The notes under the pieces were generated by a model. It saw nothing but the letters and a program-made list of their open reading frames with translations. It was not told the origin of the DNA and did not search any database. From the NCBI RefSeq assembly GCF_000695095.2, contig NZ_CP011454.1:2914001-2978000 (forward strand): DNA of 64,000 nucleotides, written 5' to 3'. Position 1 is the stretch's first letter. Every line of letters starts with the position of its first letter. This document shows positions 56,021 through 64,000 of the stretch, in pieces. A program made the position numbers and the translations under genes. Source of the DNA: Gemmatimonas phototrophica (GTDB lineage Bacteria > Gemmatimonadota > Gemmatimonadetes > Gemmatimonadales > Gemmatimonadaceae).

Positions 56021-56051
56021 GAGGCCCGGTTCTCGATGAGAACCGGGCCTC
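56021..56051 (-). terminator. Terminator after glutaryl-CoA dehydrogenase gene
   Basis: A perfect 14-bp stem GAGGCCCGGTTCTC (56021-56034) with 56038-56051 and a GAT loop, 52 nt after the dehydrogenase stop. No strong T-run follows on the minus strand, but the stem is very stable. Confidence 0.7.
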
Positions 56052-56102
56052 GCCACGCGGCGAACCTCTTACTATTGAGATGTTCGACCCACCGAGGGGC
56101 GA

Positions 56103-57341
56103 TCACTTGAAGGCGTTAAGCCCCGTAATGGCCTGGCCAAGAATGAGCGAATGCACGTCGTGCGTCCCTTCGTAGGTATATACGCTTTCCAGATTGGCCA
56201 TGTGCCGCATGGCCGCGTATTCCGCCAGGATGCCGTTGCCCCCCAGCAGACGCCGCGTCTCGCGCGCAATGTTGGTGGCGATATCCACGTTGTTGCGCTT
56301 TGCGAGGGAGACCTGCGTGGGGGTGAAGTTGCCAGCGTCCTTGAGCCGCCCCAGATGCAGTGAGACCAGCTGGCCTTTCACAATTTCCGTAAGCATGTCG
56401 GCCAGACGCACTTGCTGAATCTGGAAACCGCCAATGGGACGGTCGAACATCACCCGGCTCTTGCTGTAGCTGGTGGCCTCTTCAAAACAGGCCATTGCCG
56501 CGCCAAGCACCCCCCACGAAATGCCGTAACGCGCCTGCGTCAGGCACATGAGCGGGCTCTTGAGCCCCTTGGAGTTGGGCAGGATGGCGTCGGCGGGAAC
56601 GTGCACATCCACCAGCACGAGCTCCGATGTGTCGCTCGCCCGCAGTGACAACTTCCCCTTCTGATCACGAGCCTGAAAGCCCGGCGTATCCGTGGGGACC
56701 ACGAAGCCGCGAATGCTGCTGTCTTCGGTGCTGTCACCCGTCTTGGCCCAGATGATGGCCACGTCGGCCTTGGAGCCGTTGGTGATCCACATCTTGGCGC
56801 CGTTGATGATCCAGCTGCCATCGGCCTGCTCGCGCGCGCGCGTGATCATCCCCGACGGATTGGAGCCGAAGTCGGGCTCCGTGAGTCCGAAGCAGCCAAT
56901 CAACTCCGCCTTGGCCAGCTTGGGGAGCAGCGCCCGCTTCTGCGCCTCGCTACCAAAGGCAAAGATGGGATACATGACCAGGGCCCCCTGCACCGACGCA
57001 AACGAGCGGATACCGGAATCGCCACGCTCGAGTTCCTGCATGATGAGCCCGTACGCAACACTCGACAGTCCGGCGCAGCCGTACTCTTCGGGGAGGTTGG
57101 CCCCGAGCACGCCCAGTTCCGCCAACTCCGGAATGAGTTCATCCGGAAAGCGCCCCTGCACATAGCAGTCGCCAATGATGGGCAGGATCTTGTCATCCAC
57201 GAACCGACGAATCGTATCGCGAATGGCGCGCTCCTCTTCGGTGAGCGCCGCATCGATGTTGAACAGATCGCCCGGATGGGCCGTGAGCTCTACGGAAGGG
57301 AGCGCGGGAATCGCGCTCGCCGTCAGGGTATCGAGTGCCAT
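56103..57341 (-). CDS. gcdH: Glutaryl-CoA dehydrogenase-type acyl-CoA dehydrogenase
   Basis: A 412-aa flavoprotein. FGLTEPDFGSNPSGM and WITNGSKADVAIIWAK are acyl-CoA dehydrogenase signatures. The C-terminal YEGTHDVHSLILGQAITGLN carries the catalytic Glu in the context typical of glutaryl-CoA dehydrogenase, which oxidises and decarboxylates glutaryl-CoA from lysine or aromatic breakdown. ATG 57341 (MALDTLTAS) is chosen. Electrons should go to EtfAB (50.6-51.4 kb). Confidence 0.87.
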   Translation of the reverse strand: MALDTLTASAIPALPSVELTAHPGDLFNIDAALTEEERAIRDTIRRFVDDKILPIIGDCYVQGRFPDELIPELAELGVLGANLPEEYGCAGLSSVAYGLIMQELERGDSGIRSFASVQGALVMYPIFAFGSEAQKRALLPKLAKAELIGCFGLTEPDFGSNPSGMITRAREQADGSWIINGAKMWITNGSKADVAIIWAKTGDSTEDSSIRGFVVPTDTPGFQARDQKGKLSLRASDTSELVLVDVHVPADAILPNSKGLKSPLMCLTQARYGISWGVLGAAMACFEEATSYSKSRVMFDRPIGGFQIQQVRLADMLTEIVKGQLVSLHLGRLKDAGNFTPTQVSLAKRNNVDIATNIARETRRLLGGNGILAEYAAMRHMANLESVYTYEGTHDVHSLILGQAITGLNAFK

Positions 57342-57432
57342 TGACACAGCGGCAAGAGGGAAGGACGGGGGACCCACGGAATGTAGCAGGCTTCACTGGG
57401 GGAGGGACCCACCCGGCTTTTCCTGCCGAGGA

Positions 57433-58224
57433 CTACCATCCCGTGGGCCAGCGGCTTGTGGCGGTCATGGCCATGGCGTCCATGGCGATCGCCACGGCCC
57501 CGTGGAGCAGCACGCCGCCGAGCATACTGCGCGTCTCCCAGGCCAACAGCCCGAGCACCCACCCGGCCACAATCGCGCCAAAGGCCTCCGGCAGCGGTTT
57601 GTGGGTATGGATCAGGGCATAGGGAATGACGCTCACGCCAACGGAGAGCCAGCCAAGTCGGGGGGCCAGCGCATTGATCAGGACCCCGCGAAAGAAATAT
57701 TCCGTGCCAAAGAGGATGGCGACATAGGCACTCCACCACCCCAGCAACGTGGGCCATGTCCAGGCATTGACCCGGTTGGCCGAGAGCAACGGGTATGTGC
57801 TGGCAAAATCAGGGCGCCGACTGGCCACCCAAAGCACGGGCAGCATCACCAGGAGCAGGGCGAGATAGATCCCGAGGTCACGCCCCCGGGCGGGCAAGGC
57901 CATCCGCACGCGAGGCACGGCGCCCGCACCGTACAACCAACGAGGAATAAACACCCAGATTGCCAGCGTGCCCAATGCCCACCAGGTCGAGGGCACAAGG
58001 CTGGCCCACCAGGGACCGCCGGCGCGTCCTGGCGTCGTCGCGTCGGCAAGCGAACCATAGACCAAGCCCGGTGACTGCTCCAGCAGCCAGGGTTGCAGGA
58101 GCACGTGGCTACGCATGGGGATGAGCAGGAAGTCATGCGCGACAGCCGCCACGGCAATCCACCCAAGGATGATGGCCAGTCGCCGCTCGTCCGGCGTCGT
58201 GTTGAAGCGACTACTTTCGGTCAT
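57433..58224 (-). CDS. CPBP-family intramembrane metalloprotease
   Basis: A 263-aa protein with seven or eight membrane helices. The CPBP/Abi motifs are EYFFRG (EExxxR-like, with Tyr for the second Glu) and the later His motifs in ALIHTHKPLPEA and GGVLLHGAVAI. Such enzymes cleave membrane substrates (CAAX-type or bacteriocin-protection roles). Its ATG overlaps the Lgt-like ATG on the other strand by two bases. Confidence 0.82.
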   Translation of the reverse strand: MTESSRFNTTPDERRLAIILGWIAVAAVAHDFLLIPMRSHVLLQPWLLEQSPGLVYGSLADATTPGRAGGPWWASLVPSTWWALGTLAIWVFIPRWLYGAGAVPRVRMALPARGRDLGIYLALLLVMLPVLWVASRRPDFASTYPLLSANRVNAWTWPTLLGWWSAYVAILFGTEYFFRGVLINALAPRLGWLSVGVSVIPYALIHTHKPLPEAFGAIVAGWVLGLLAWETRSMLGGVLLHGAVAIAMDAMAMTATSRWPTGW

Positions 58225-59023
58225 GATTGTTCATGAGCCCACTGTGATTGCCTTGGGACCGCTGGTGCTGTCGGGATACGGCCTGGCGCTGGCGGCGTCG
58301 ATGCTGCTGGGGTATCTGGTCGTCGCCCGGGAGTATCGCCGTCTGGGAGTTCCGGCGCAGGCGCTGGAAGACATCATTGTGGTGCTGCTGGTCGCCGTCG
58401 TTGGCGCCAAGCTGTACGACATGGCCACCGGGAACGCGGCGCTCTGGTCGCGGAGTGGATTCTCCATGGTGGGTGGTGCGTTGGCCAGCCTGCCGACCAT
58501 GTGGTGGTTGACCGCGAGACGCGCCGTCCAGCCCGCGTGCATCGCAGATGCCATGGCGCTGGGAGCGGCGGCGGCCATCCCGGTGGCACGGTCGGGGTGT
58601 TGGGCTATTGGCGACGACTATGGCCGCCCTTTTGACGGCGCCTGGGCCGTGGCCTTCCCGCATGGTGCACCACCGTCCACGGTGCACACATTCCGAACGC
58701 AGTTTGGCGAACCGCTCAGCGGACTGGATGCCGCCACGGTCCTCACGGTGCACCCCACCCAACTGTATGAGCTGGCGTTGTCCTTTGCCATTTTTCTTTG
58801 GCTCTGGCATCGGCGGCGCACCACCCCGACCTGGACGACCGCCGGCGCATTTCTCGCCCTCAGCGCGGGGGAGCGATTTGTGGTGGAGTTTGTGCGCGCC
58901 AAGACCGACCGCACGCTCCCCGGTGATTTGACCATCACGCAAGCCGTCACACTCGCGTTGCTCTTGCTCGGCAGCACTCTCTGGTGGCAGAGGTCTCGAC
59001 GGCGTGATATCGCGGTGCGGTAA
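58223..59023 (+). CDS. Lgt-like (prolipoprotein diacylglyceryl transferase family) protein
   Basis: A 266-aa polytopic membrane protein of the Lgt family. CWAIGDDYGRPFDGAW (~126-141), VHPTQLYELAL and GERFVVEFVR match Lgt segments. The residue normally His in the HGG motif is Val83 (SMVGGAL), and the GRIGN Asn is Cys126, so a canonical transferase role is doubtful. It may be a divergent paralogue. The ATG is 58223; the opposite gene starts at 58224. Confidence 0.72.
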   Translation: MIVHEPTVIALGPLVLSGYGLALAASMLLGYLVVAREYRRLGVPAQALEDIIVVLLVAVVGAKLYDMATGNAALWSRSGFSMVGGALASLPTMWWLTARRAVQPACIADAMALGAAAAIPVARSGCWAIGDDYGRPFDGAWAVAFPHGAPPSTVHTFRTQFGEPLSGLDAATVLTVHPTQLYELALSFAIFLWLWHRRRTTPTWTTAGAFLALSAGERFVVEFVRAKTDRTLPGDLTITQAVTLALLLLGSTLWWQRSRRRDIAVR

Positions 59024-59038
59024 CGCGCCAGCGACACG

Positions 59039-59995
59039 CTAGGCGACTAGGACGCCAAAGGCTCCCAGGAGCGCCAATCCGCCGGCTTTGGTGAGACGCA
59101 GCGCCTTCTGATAGCGAGGCGCAGACTGTTCACGCGGAAGGTCACGCGCAGAGAGATACCATGCTGTCGCCAGGGGGAACACACCACCTGCGACCGCGAC
59201 CAGAACAAACGAGGTGACCGCGTAGGGATGGCCGCGCCGCACGAACAGGGGCGCCAACAGCGACAACACACAGAGCACGCTCACCGTCAGCATGAGCCGA
59301 CTGGCGCCATGCACGCCCAGGCGCGTCGCCACCGATGTGAGATGGGCCTGCGCATCACCGACCTGATCAGCCATGCTCTTGAGGATTTCCCGCGCCAGCA
59401 CGAACAGGGTGAGCGACACCACGGCCATCCAGACCTCTGGCGTCATGGGACCGACCTCAAGCGCTCCCAGAGCAATGGTGGCGGCCGATAGCCCGGCCAC
59501 CCAGGCGTTCCCAATGAGCACCGTGGATTTGAGCATCGGCGAATAGGCGAGTCCGGCGACGATGGCGACGAGCGCCAGCCACCGGGCATTGCCCTGCAGT
59601 TGCGTGGCGCATACGCCAGCCAGCACGGCGCTACCTGCAGCGGCAATCATCGCCTGGCGTACCGACAGGAGCCCCTGCGGGATGGGGCGGTGCGGCGCGT
59701 TCACACGGTCGGCCGCTAGATCACGCGCATCGTTGTAGAGGTTGGCGGCTGCCACGGCCAGTAGTGCGCAGACGGGGGCGCCCCAGTGCCAGCCCCGATC
59801 AAACACGCCCACCGAAAACGGCTCGTGCCGAACTGAGGCATACGACAACCAGGTACCAAGCGTGGTACTCACGGCCGCAACCGCCGCATTGTGAGGCCGA
59901 CTGCCCTGCCACACGCCGCGCAGCACACGCCAACGGCTGAGAACGGTTGCGGCACTCAACAAACGAGGACGGAGATGTGTGAATTCACCATGCAT
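59039..59995 (-). CDS. UbiA-family prenyltransferase (second copy)
   Basis: A 318-aa membrane prenyltransferase with eight hydrophobic segments. NLYNDARDLAADRVNAPHRPIP combines the first Asp motif with the HRPIP sequence seen in geranylgeranylglyceryl-phosphate or related synthases, and DQVGDAQAHLTSVATRLG is the second. It differs from the menaquinone-type UbiA at 15.7 kb. The substrate is unknown. It is divergent from the Ig-repeat lipoprotein gene. Confidence 0.85.
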   Translation of the reverse strand: MHGEFTHLRPRLLSAATVLSRWRVLRGVWQGSRPHNAAVAAVSTTLGTWLSYASVRHEPFSVGVFDRGWHWGAPVCALLAVAAANLYNDARDLAADRVNAPHRPIPQGLLSVRQAMIAAAGSAVLAGVCATQLQGNARWLALVAIVAGLAYSPMLKSTVLIGNAWVAGLSAATIALGALEVGPMTPEVWMAVVSLTLFVLAREILKSMADQVGDAQAHLTSVATRLGVHGASRLMLTVSVLCVLSLLAPLFVRRGHPYAVTSFVLVAVAGGVFPLATAWYLSARDLPREQSAPRYQKALRLTKAGGLALLGAFGVLVA

Positions 59996-60077
59996 GACGC
60001 GCGCAATATGATCCCCCTTTCACTTTTGTGCGAGCGAGGCTAATTCACCGTCGATAGAGGTTTTCGAATTCACACAT
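59975..60077. promoter_or_regulatory. Divergent promoter region with AATTCAC repeats
   Basis: ATGTGTGAATTC (59975-59986) and its exact complement GAATTCACACAT (60066-60077) flank the intergenic region. A third half-site TAATTCACC lies at 60041-60049. The first site contains the palindrome GTGAATTCAC. A shared operator for the two divergent genes is plausible. Confidence 0.45.
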
Positions 60078-60089
60078 AGCTCCGATCAA

Positions 60090-62657
60090 ATGTTGCAACC
60101 TCGCAGACGCGTCGATGTCGGCGCCGCCGACCGCCCACGCCGGTCCATCCTTTCCCTCGGGGCATTATCACTCGCGGGATTCGCCACAATCTGGGCGTGT
60201 GGTGGTGGTGGTGGTGGTGACACGCCACCCATTACTCCGCCGCCGACCGTCACGCCGACCATTGCCATCAGCAACAGCGCGGCGATCAGTGGACAGCAAG
60301 GGACAACACAGACATCGACGATCACGCTCACCCGTGGTGGGAACTACACGGGCGCAGTCACCCTGTCGGCGTCGGGGGCTCCATCGGGCGTTACGGTCAC
60401 CCTCACACCGTCCACGCTGAGTGGTTCGACGACCACCAGCACCCTGTCGGCGGTCATTGCGGGCACTGCCGCAGCAACGACCACGGGGAACATCACGGTT
60501 ACGGCCACAGGATCTGGCGTAAGCAGTGCCACCGCGTCGGTGCCGGTGACGGTCACGGCGGCCCCCTCACCCGATTTTACCTTGTCGCCATCCACCGCCA
60601 ATGCCACGGTGATTCAAGGACAGTCGTCGGCGGCAACCGCGTTTACCCTGGCGCGGGTGAACAGCTACACGGGTGAGGTGATCCTGTCGGCTGCCGCGCT
60701 CCCTACCGGAATTACGGTCGCGTTTACGCAGCCCCTCGCCGGCTCTGCCGGCAGCGTGGTGTTCACGGCGCTGAGCAACGCGGGCACCGGCACGTATCCC
60801 ATTACGATTACGGCCAGCGGCCCCAACACCACCGCCAAGACCTCGGTGGTGACGCTCGTGGTGCAGGCCACTCCCACCGTCGTACTGGGGCTCACGCCGC
60901 CTTCACTTTCGCTGGCGCAAGGTGGCTCCGGACAGACGGCCATTGCGATTACGCGCACCAACATCACCGGTGACGTGACGCTCACCGCGGAGAATGTGCC
61001 GCAGGGCGTGACCGCCGCGTTCACGCCGTCGGCAACATCCGGCACCACGTCGTCGCTGGCCCTCACGGTTGGAGGTGCTGTCACGCCCGGCGTGTATACG
61101 ATCACGGTGCGCGGCAGCGCGGCGGGCGCGACGGCCGGCACGGCCACTGTCACGCTCACCGTCACGGCAGCGCAGAGCTACGCGTTGGCCGCCACGTCCG
61201 CGAGTGTCCAGCAGGGTAACACCGGCACCAGCACAGTGAGCATCACGAGAACCGGTGGATTTACCGGGGCAGTAACCCTCGCGGCAAGCAACCTGCCCAA
61301 TGGCGTGACGGCTGCGTTTGCGCCCAACGCAACCACCGGCAACAGTTCCACCATGACGCTCACGGCGTCGGGTGCCGCAACGCCGGGCAGCTACACGGTC
61401 ACCATCACTGGCACGGCCGCAGGATTGGCCAACGTCACCACGACGGCCTCGGTCACCGTGACGGCAAGCGGCGGTGGTTCGGGGAGCATCAATTGGCGCT
61501 TCTGCGATCAGGACAACATTCCCACGTGGTTTGCCGTGAAGGATGGGACGGGGCCATGGACCCGGGTGCTGGTGGGCAGTCAGAACACCTATAGCTTCTC
61601 GGTGAATGCCGCGTCGGTGGGCATTGCCTATGCGGTTCCCAAAACCGGCGGTGTGGCCGACGTCAGTGTGTACTACTACGCGGCCTCCGAATTGCCTGGA
61701 GAAGCGGCCGCGGAGTGCGCGGACAATCCGGCGACCAAGTCACTCACCGGGACCGTCGCCAATGTCGCACTGTTGCAGCAGGCGAATGTGGGCGTGGGCG
61801 GATCAAACGGCGTCGTCAGCGGCCCCTCCACCACGTATTCGCTGACCGGTGTTGCGGATGGAGTGACCGATCTTCTGGCGTTCCGCAGCACCCTTAACAT
61901 CGGCGCGGGGGTGACCACCGTCCCCAACGCCGTCATCCTGCGGCGCAACGTGAACTACGCCAATGGCAGTGCCATTCCGCTGCTCGACTTCAGTGGAGGC
62001 GAAGCGTTTGCGCCGGCGACCGCTACGTATACGCTGGCCAACTCCAGCGGGGAAAACGCTACCTTGGTGGTTGGCTTCAACACGGCGAACGGTTCAGTCG
62101 GCAACTACGCCTTCGGAGCGCTGGCAAGTACGTCGACGTCACTCACCGCGTATGGCATTCCCTCCAACCGGACGCAGGCGGGCGACTTCCATTTTGCCAT
62201 CGCCACGTCGGCGACCGTGGATGCGTCATCGTTCCGCATTCTGTTCCAGTACAACCGTGACCTGGCGAACCGCACGCTGACCCTTGGCGCGCCGATGGCC
62301 ACCCCCACGCTCACCACCGCTTCGTCGTCGCCCTACACCCGGCTCAAACTGCGCGGGGCGTGGACCAACGAGTACAACGCGTCGTACGGTTGCTCGTTCA
62401 CGCAGGGGACCACGACGACGCGCGTCTGGACGGTGTCAGCGACTCGTGGCTACTACGCGTCGCAGCCATCCGAGTATGAGTTGGAGACGCCAGACTTCAG
62501 CGGAGTGGCCGGCTTCCAGAACACCTGGGGACTGTTGAGCGGCCAGCAGGTGCAGTGGGCCGTGACCGGTATTGGTCCGATCAGTGGCACGATCGGCGTG
62601 ATTGCTGAAGGCACCGCGTACAAAGCCGCCTCGCGCCAGGGCAACATTACACCGTGA
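60090..62657 (+). CDS. Secreted lipoprotein with four Ig-like repeats
   Basis: An 855-aa exported protein. The N-terminus RPRRSILSLGALSLAGF looks like a twin-arginine signal, ending at Cys before a poly-Gly run encoded by (GGT)6 at 60201-60218; this Cys may be lipidated. About four ~95-aa beta-rich repeats follow, each with TGxVTLxAxxxPxGVTxxF-like and VTVT endings. A different C-terminal domain (~360 aa) begins INWRFCDQDN. It probably acts as a surface protein. It is followed by a terminator. Confidence 0.75.
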   Translation: MLQPRRRVDVGAADRPRRSILSLGALSLAGFATIWACGGGGGGDTPPITPPPTVTPTIAISNSAAISGQQGTTQTSTITLTRGGNYTGAVTLSASGAPSGVTVTLTPSTLSGSTTTSTLSAVIAGTAAATTTGNITVTATGSGVSSATASVPVTVTAAPSPDFTLSPSTANATVIQGQSSAATAFTLARVNSYTGEVILSAAALPTGITVAFTQPLAGSAGSVVFTALSNAGTGTYPITITASGPNTTAKTSVVTLVVQATPTVVLGLTPPSLSLAQGGSGQTAIAITRTNITGDVTLTAENVPQGVTAAFTPSATSGTTSSLALTVGGAVTPGVYTITVRGSAAGATAGTATVTLTVTAAQSYALAATSASVQQGNTGTSTVSITRTGGFTGAVTLAASNLPNGVTAAFAPNATTGNSSTMTLTASGAATPGSYTVTITGTAAGLANVTTTASVTVTASGGGSGSINWRFCDQDNIPTWFAVKDGTGPWTRVLVGSQNTYSFSVNAASVGIAYAVPKTGGVADVSVYYYAASELPGEAAAECADNPATKSLTGTVANVALLQQANVGVGGSNGVVSGPSTTYSLTGVADGVTDLLAFRSTLNIGAGVTTVPNAVILRRNVNYANGSAIPLLDFSGGEAFAPATATYTLANSSGENATLVVGFNTANGSVGNYAFGALASTSTSLTAYGIPSNRTQAGDFHFAIATSATVDASSFRILFQYNRDLANRTLTLGAPMATPTLTTASSSPYTRLKLRGAWTNEYNASYGCSFTQGTTTTRVWTVSATRGYYASQPSEYELETPDFSGVAGFQNTWGLLSGQQVQWAVTGIGPISGTIGVIAEGTAYKAASRQGNITP

Positions 62658-62679
62658 CCTGAACGACGATTGCAGCTCC

Positions 62680-62711
62680 AAGGGCGCCCGGCTTACTCCG
62701 GGCGCCCTTTT
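62680..62711 (+). terminator. Rho-independent terminator after the Ig-repeat gene
   Basis: A perfect 12-bp stem AAGGGCGCCCGG (62680-62691) with 62698-62709 and loop CTTACT, followed by TT. The 3' end of the plus-strand gene lies 22 nt upstream. Confidence 0.85.
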
Positions 62712-62831
62712 CGTATGCAGCCACCATCCGCTCATGACGGGCGGACTTACCGGCTCAATATCGCGGACGGCGGGTTCTGGTACGGTTGCCGGTGGGATTG
62801 TCACCGTTCGCGCCACTGGTGGTCAGGCTAC

Positions 62832-63707
62832 TCAGCCCGTCTGTTCCTGCCGCTGCCGGCGCCGTTCCAACGGCGTCACATCGCGCCGCGCGGCAGGCGT
62901 AATGCCCACTTCACGGGCCTTGTTGCGAAACTCGGGGCCGTGATCCACCGGACGTCCGGTTTCGTGCTGCCATTGATGCACCATTTCGTGCAACAAAGTG
63001 TGCATCGCCTCACGCCATCCATGCCTGGTGATGTGCGACCGCGACATCACAATCTCCGGCTCCAGATGTCGCGAGCCCGGATCGAAGTGCCCAAGCCGCG
63101 TGGCCATCTTGCCGGACAGGCGCAGCGGAATGCTCTTGAGCGTGCCGGCAAACCATTGCGCGTTCAACTGGCGATGCGCCTCGGTGAGTTGAGCGATCAT
63201 GGCCAGGTCGCCCGGCTTGGCGGGTTCCTGCCGTCGGGCCACGGGAGCCCGCTCCACGTCATGCGCCAGAATCACTTCGCGGGCGGCCAGACGCTCCGTC
63301 TTGTTGCGGGCAATCGCAAAGGCCACAATGGCCCGCAGAACCGACTCCGGCGCTTCGGCGTACCCTTCGTTCACCCGCAGGGTGCGACCAATGAGCGACA
63401 CCATGACGGTCCGCGTGCGCATGAGCACCAGTTGCTCCACGCCCCGCAGCCCCATGTCCTGCAGGCGCGAGAACAGGACGGCGGTGCGTGCTCGCAACGC
63501 GGTGCGCCCTCGCGCAAAGCGCGCGTCTTCGCCTTCGGGGGCAGGCGACGGTGCAGCAGGCGCCGGGGTGGGCGCCACTGAAAAGAAGCCGAGCTGCAGA
63601 TCGTCGAAGAGGGACACCTCACCAAATTGGGGGTGCCCCTCTTCAGCGGCAACTGGCGATGGCCAAAACGACGTTCCCTCCGTCGGCAATTGTCCCCCGC
63701 ATCCCAA
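62832..63707 (-). CDS. SprT-like zinc metalloprotease
   Basis: A 291-aa protein with the SprT motif LLHEMVHQWQHETG (zinc HExxH and a later His in VDHGPEF). The N-terminal ~190 residues are Ala/Arg-rich and unrecognised. SprT-type proteases in eukaryotes cut DNA-protein crosslinks; bacterial roles are poorly known. ATG 63707 is chosen, but GTG within GEVSLFDDL is possible. The upstream gene ends 2 nt before it. Confidence 0.8.
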   Translation of the reverse strand: MGCGGQLPTEGTSFWPSPVAAEEGHPQFGEVSLFDDLQLGFFSVAPTPAPAAPSPAPEGEDARFARGRTALRARTAVLFSRLQDMGLRGVEQLVLMRTRTVMVSLIGRTLRVNEGYAEAPESVLRAIVAFAIARNKTERLAAREVILAHDVERAPVARRQEPAKPGDLAMIAQLTEAHRQLNAQWFAGTLKSIPLRLSGKMATRLGHFDPGSRHLEPEIVMSRSHITRHGWREAMHTLLHEMVHQWQHETGRPVDHGPEFRNKAREVGITPAARRDVTPLERRRQRQEQTG

Positions 63708-63709
63708 TC

Positions 63710-64000
63710 CTACGTCGGGGCGACCTCAAGTCGGACCGCATCGACGATGGCCGCCAGCGCCGCAATCTGGTCTCCCGTGATATCGTGCCCAAGTCCCGGA
63801 TAGATCCGCAGGTCCACCAGGGCGCCGAGTTCGGCAAACACGTCGGCCGACCGACGGACCAGATCTTCAGGGATGTGTGTGTCGGCGTCGCCGCAGGCCA
63901 GCACCACCGGCGTGCCATGCAGCGATCCTCGGTCACTGCGCGCGACGGCGGGGTCACCAATAAGTGCCCCCGCCATGGCCACCACGCCGCCAAAACGGGC
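63710..64000 (-). CDS. C-terminal part of an alpha/beta-hydrolase esterase (5' end outside window)
   Basis: The frame is open to the right edge (ARFGGVVAMAG continues upstream), so this is the 3' part of a carboxylesterase/phospholipase-like gene. RFGGVVAMAGALIG is the segment after the nucleophile elbow, and GDADTHIP holds the catalytic Asp and PGLGHDI the catalytic His. A GTG at 63985 is internal. The stop lies just before the SprT-like gene, so the two are probably co-transcribed. Substrate unknown. Confidence 0.8.
   Translation of the reverse strand, partial: ARFGGVVAMAGALIGDPAVARSDRGSLHGTPVVLACGDADTHIPEDLVRRSADVFAELGALVDLRIYPGLGHDITGDQIAALAAIVDAVRLEVAPT

Noticed and set aside
60201-60218. 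Phase-variation switch by (GGT)n slippage
   Set aside because: Triplet units keep the reading frame, so slippage cannot turn the gene off; only the Gly count would change.

Overview
The window is high-GC, densely coded bacterial chromosome with no phage, transposon, CRISPR, rRNA or tRNA signal that I could find. The gene content fits a Gemmatimonadota chromosome, most likely a Gemmatimonas relative. It combines a SusC/SusD-type TonB receptor pair, a UbiE-UbiD-UbiA-UbiX menaquinone-type cluster, an ETF:menaquinone oxidoreductase module, and many overlapping start/stop codons. The taxon is an inference from gene content, not from a marker gene.

Layout. Positions 1-5.5 kb hold the 3' end of an unknown gene, prfC, and the amino-sugar genes glmS and glmM. 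Positions 5.7-10.2 kb hold a truncated AMP-binding-like protein, an HD-GYP response regulator, a cystathionine lyase/synthase and an M48-like protein that has lost its zinc motif. Positions 10.3-13.7 kb are a purD-mutM-GIY-YIG nuclease run. Positions 13.9-18.9 kb are a tightly overlapping minus-strand operon ubiE-ubiD-ubiA-ubiX-TPR protein-phosphoesterase. Positions 19.1-21.1 kb encode an ECF sigma factor, a zinc-finger anti-sigma and a membrane protein. Positions 21.1-24.4 kb hold mrp, a MATE exporter and a SAM hydrolase-type enzyme. Positions 24.6-26.7 kb hold a cassette of a secreted six-cysteine small protein, a thioredoxin-like membrane protein and a secreted beta-propeller. Positions 26.6-31.0 kb hold nrnA, an amino-acid permease and guaB.

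Positions 31.1-35.7 kb are envelope-oriented: a DUF1232 protein, tandem M15 peptidases with EF-hand-like loops, and an L,D-transpeptidase next to a catalytically dead paralogue. Positions 35.8-42.1 kb are a plus-strand chain gpmI-OMP-queD-dacB-moeA-methyltransferase. Positions 42.1-47.4 kb hold a hybrid histidine kinase, a small exported protein and a GH3 glycosidase. Positions 47.5-57.3 kb form an electron-transfer region (quinone-reducing Fe-S oxidoreductase, etfA, etfB, glutaryl-CoA dehydrogenase) interrupted by susC/susD. The last 6.5 kb hold a CPBP protease, an Lgt-like protein, a UbiA-family prenyltransferase, an Ig-repeat lipoprotein, a SprT-like metalloprotease and a partial esterase.

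How the genes connect. Glutaryl-CoA dehydrogenase passes electrons to EtfAB, then to the membrane oxidoreductase, then to the menaquinone made by the ubi/mqn genes. A lysine methyltransferase at 41.4 kb could modify EtfB. The dacB, M15 and YkuD genes act on peptidoglycan, whose amino sugars come from glmM/glmS.

The most unusual items are the six-cysteine protein/thioredoxin-like/propeller cassette and the presence of three pseudo-enzymes (AMP-binding, M48, YkuD). Also notable are a family of long intergenic palindromes and a recurrent TANNNT box 5-7 bases before SD-less start codons, which suggests leaderless transcripts.
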